Below, in pieces: positions 63,027 to 64,000 of a DNA stretch of 64,000 bases (positions are counted from its first letter, which is position 1; each line of letters opens with the position of its first letter). The stretch comes from Ketobacter sp. Lineage in GTDB: Bacteria; Pseudomonadota; Gammaproteobacteria; Pseudomonadales; Ketobacteraceae. Below the pieces are notes generated by a model. That model did no database searches and was not told the origin of the DNA. It saw only the letters and a program-made list of their open reading frames with translations. The translations under genes and the position numbers were made by a program. The DNA is taken from positions 38,885 to 102,884 of the forward strand of contig NZ_RCHN01000028.1 in assembly GCF_003671495.1 (NCBI RefSeq), written 5' to 3'.

Positions 63027-64000
63027 ATGACTAACGAAGGATTTGTTAGAAACAACGTAAACCAGTTTGCGTTCATGTATCGTTTGGCGGATCTGGTGAT
63101 CATCCAGCTGGGATTGCTGTTGGCGACCCTGATCTACGGTGTTCAATACGATTTCCTCTATTTTGTTTTGGCACTGATCGCAAACCTGTCCTATTCCTTC
63201 GTCTCTGAGTTGCTCTGGTTGTATCGTTCCTGGCGCGCCGGCGCGCTCAAGGAAATGCTGTTCTACACCCTGTTGAGCTGGACCATCGCGTTGCTGCCGG
63301 TGTTGATGTTCGTGTTCTTTGCCAAAACGGCGGAGCACTATTCCAGGCTTATTCTGGGAGGCTGGATCGTGGCGACGCTCTGTTTTTTGTGTGGTTGGCG
63401 GATTCTGTTCCGACTGTTCCTGTTTCATATGCGAAAGCAGGGGCACAACACCCGCTCGGTCGCCATCATCGGGCTATCGGATTCGGGCTGCAAACTGGTT
63501 CAGGAAATCCTCGACCACCCCGAAACCGGCTACAAGCTCAAAGCCATCTTTGACGATCGTTCCAAAGAGAATCAACTCGACCGCATCAACAACCGCTTCA
63601 GCGACCTGGTGGAAGGTGATGTGAATGAAGGGGTGAGACGGGCCCAGGCCGGGGAGTTTGAAGTCCTGTTCGTTGGCTTGCCGTTCTCTGCCAAAAACCG
63701 GATTGAACAAATACTGCGGTTGTTGGGGGATACCACGGTGGATGTCCACCTGATACCGGATTTCTTCATCTATAATCTGCTGCATGCCCGCATTGGTCAG
63801 GTCGGTGGACTGCAAACCGTCAGTGTGTACGACACGCCCATGCGGGGGGGCTGGTCGTTGCTGAAGCGTGTGGAAGATCTGGTACTGTCGCTGATTATCC
63901 TCACCGTGATCGCCATCCCCATGCTGATCATTGCCATCGGTGTGAAGCTGTCTTCCCGTGGCCCGGTGATTTTTGCCCAGGATCGATACGGCCTGGACGG
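63027..64000 (+). CDS. Undecaprenyl-phosphate glycosyl-1-phosphate transferase (WcaJ-type), copy 2, cut by the window end
   Basis: Starts at ATG 63027 and runs open to base 64000 (324 codons visible). It matches copy 1 along its whole visible length: NNVNQFAF near the start, four N-terminal membrane helices, IIGLSDSGCKL, the fifth helix and SSRGPVIFAQDRYGLDG. It has a small insertion in the central domain (SKENQLDRINNRFSDL). The catalytic motifs lie beyond the window. Presumably it opens a further polysaccharide gene cluster. Confidence 0.93.
   Translation, partial: MTNEGFVRNNVNQFAFMYRLADLVIIQLGLLLATLIYGVQYDFLYFVLALIANLSYSFVSELLWLYRSWRAGALKEMLFYTLLSWTIALLPVLMFVFFAKTAEHYSRLILGGWIVATLCFLCGWRILFRLFLFHMRKQGHNTRSVAIIGLSDSGCKLVQEILDHPETGYKLKAIFDDRSKENQLDRINNRFSDLVEGDVNEGVRRAQAGEFEVLFVGLPFSAKNRIEQILRLLGDTTVDVHLIPDFFIYNLLHARIGQVGGLQTVSVYDTPMRGGWSLLKRVEDLVLSLIILTVIAIPMLIIAIGVKLSSRGPVIFAQDRYGLD

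Noticed and set aside
62898..63446. 182-codon minus-strand frame over the start of wcaJ2
   Set aside because: It is the antisense of a clear membrane enzyme gene and of its regulatory region.

Overview
This window is a chromosomal segment of a gammaproteobacterium. It carries the replication-origin neighbourhood: gyrB, recF, dnaN and dnaA on the minus strand, a DnaA-box-rich AT-rich region, then rpmH, rnpA, yidD, yidC and mnmE on the plus strand. Two perfect parS-like 16-mers lie inside recF. glyQ-glyS-plsC sits in the orientation known from Pseudomonas-type origins, but about 14 kb of extra genes separates plsC from gyrB. The PhoX phosphatase, alkyl sulfatase, TonB2-type energiser, CoA-transferase/lyase module and fatty-acid desaturase suit a free-living aerobic, probably marine or lipid-degrading member of the Pseudomonadales/Oceanospirillales. 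No genus is claimed.

Layout. 0-4.2 kb: hypothetical genes, a YcnI-like copper protein with a small lipoprotein, and a Tat-exported PhoX. 4.3-7.8 kb: a three-gene Wolinella-type quinol:fumarate reductase/succinate dehydrogenase. 7.9-12.2 kb: alpha/beta hydrolase and VOC genes divergent from a class III CoA-transferase and an HMG-CoA-lyase-like enzyme, with a 14-bp palindrome between them. 12.2-17.2 kb: a TonB2 operon (DUF3450, TtpC, ExbB, ExbD, TonB, TPR), followed by a quinone oxidoreductase. 18-21 kb: alkyl sulfatase and an outer-membrane protein. 21-24 kb: a hypothetical gene, an AraC regulator and a desaturase. 24.2 kb: a YopT/C58-like cysteine protease. 25-28 kb: a response regulator-TPR protein with its kinase, and a tyrosine phosphatase. 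28-32 kb: glyQS and plsC. 32-36 kb: a bufferin (DUF2282/MNIO/DUF2063/DoxX) operon with YHS and His/Cys-rich proteins. 36.7-43.6 kb: a PAS-sigma54 activator and a five-gene phosphorelay cluster. 43.9-46.3 kb: envelope genes (OmpA lipoprotein, small lipoprotein, beta-barrel, BON protein). 46.4-57 kb: origin region. 57-64 kb: two paralogous WcaJ-type initiating glycosyltransferases flanking an rmlACDB operon.

The most interesting pattern is repeated sigma54-like (-24/-12) promoter sequences ahead of accessory genes. They precede the YopT-like gene, the bufferin operon (divergent from a sigma54 activator and with a palindrome at enhancer distance), both envelope transcription units (next to an NtrC-like regulator and sharing TTGTAAG half-sites), and, more weakly, both wcaJ paralogs. 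This suggests an RpoN-centred envelope, metal and polysaccharide regulon close to the origin. It is an inference from sequence and needs transcription-start mapping.

No rRNA, tRNA, CRISPR array or insertion sequence was recognised.
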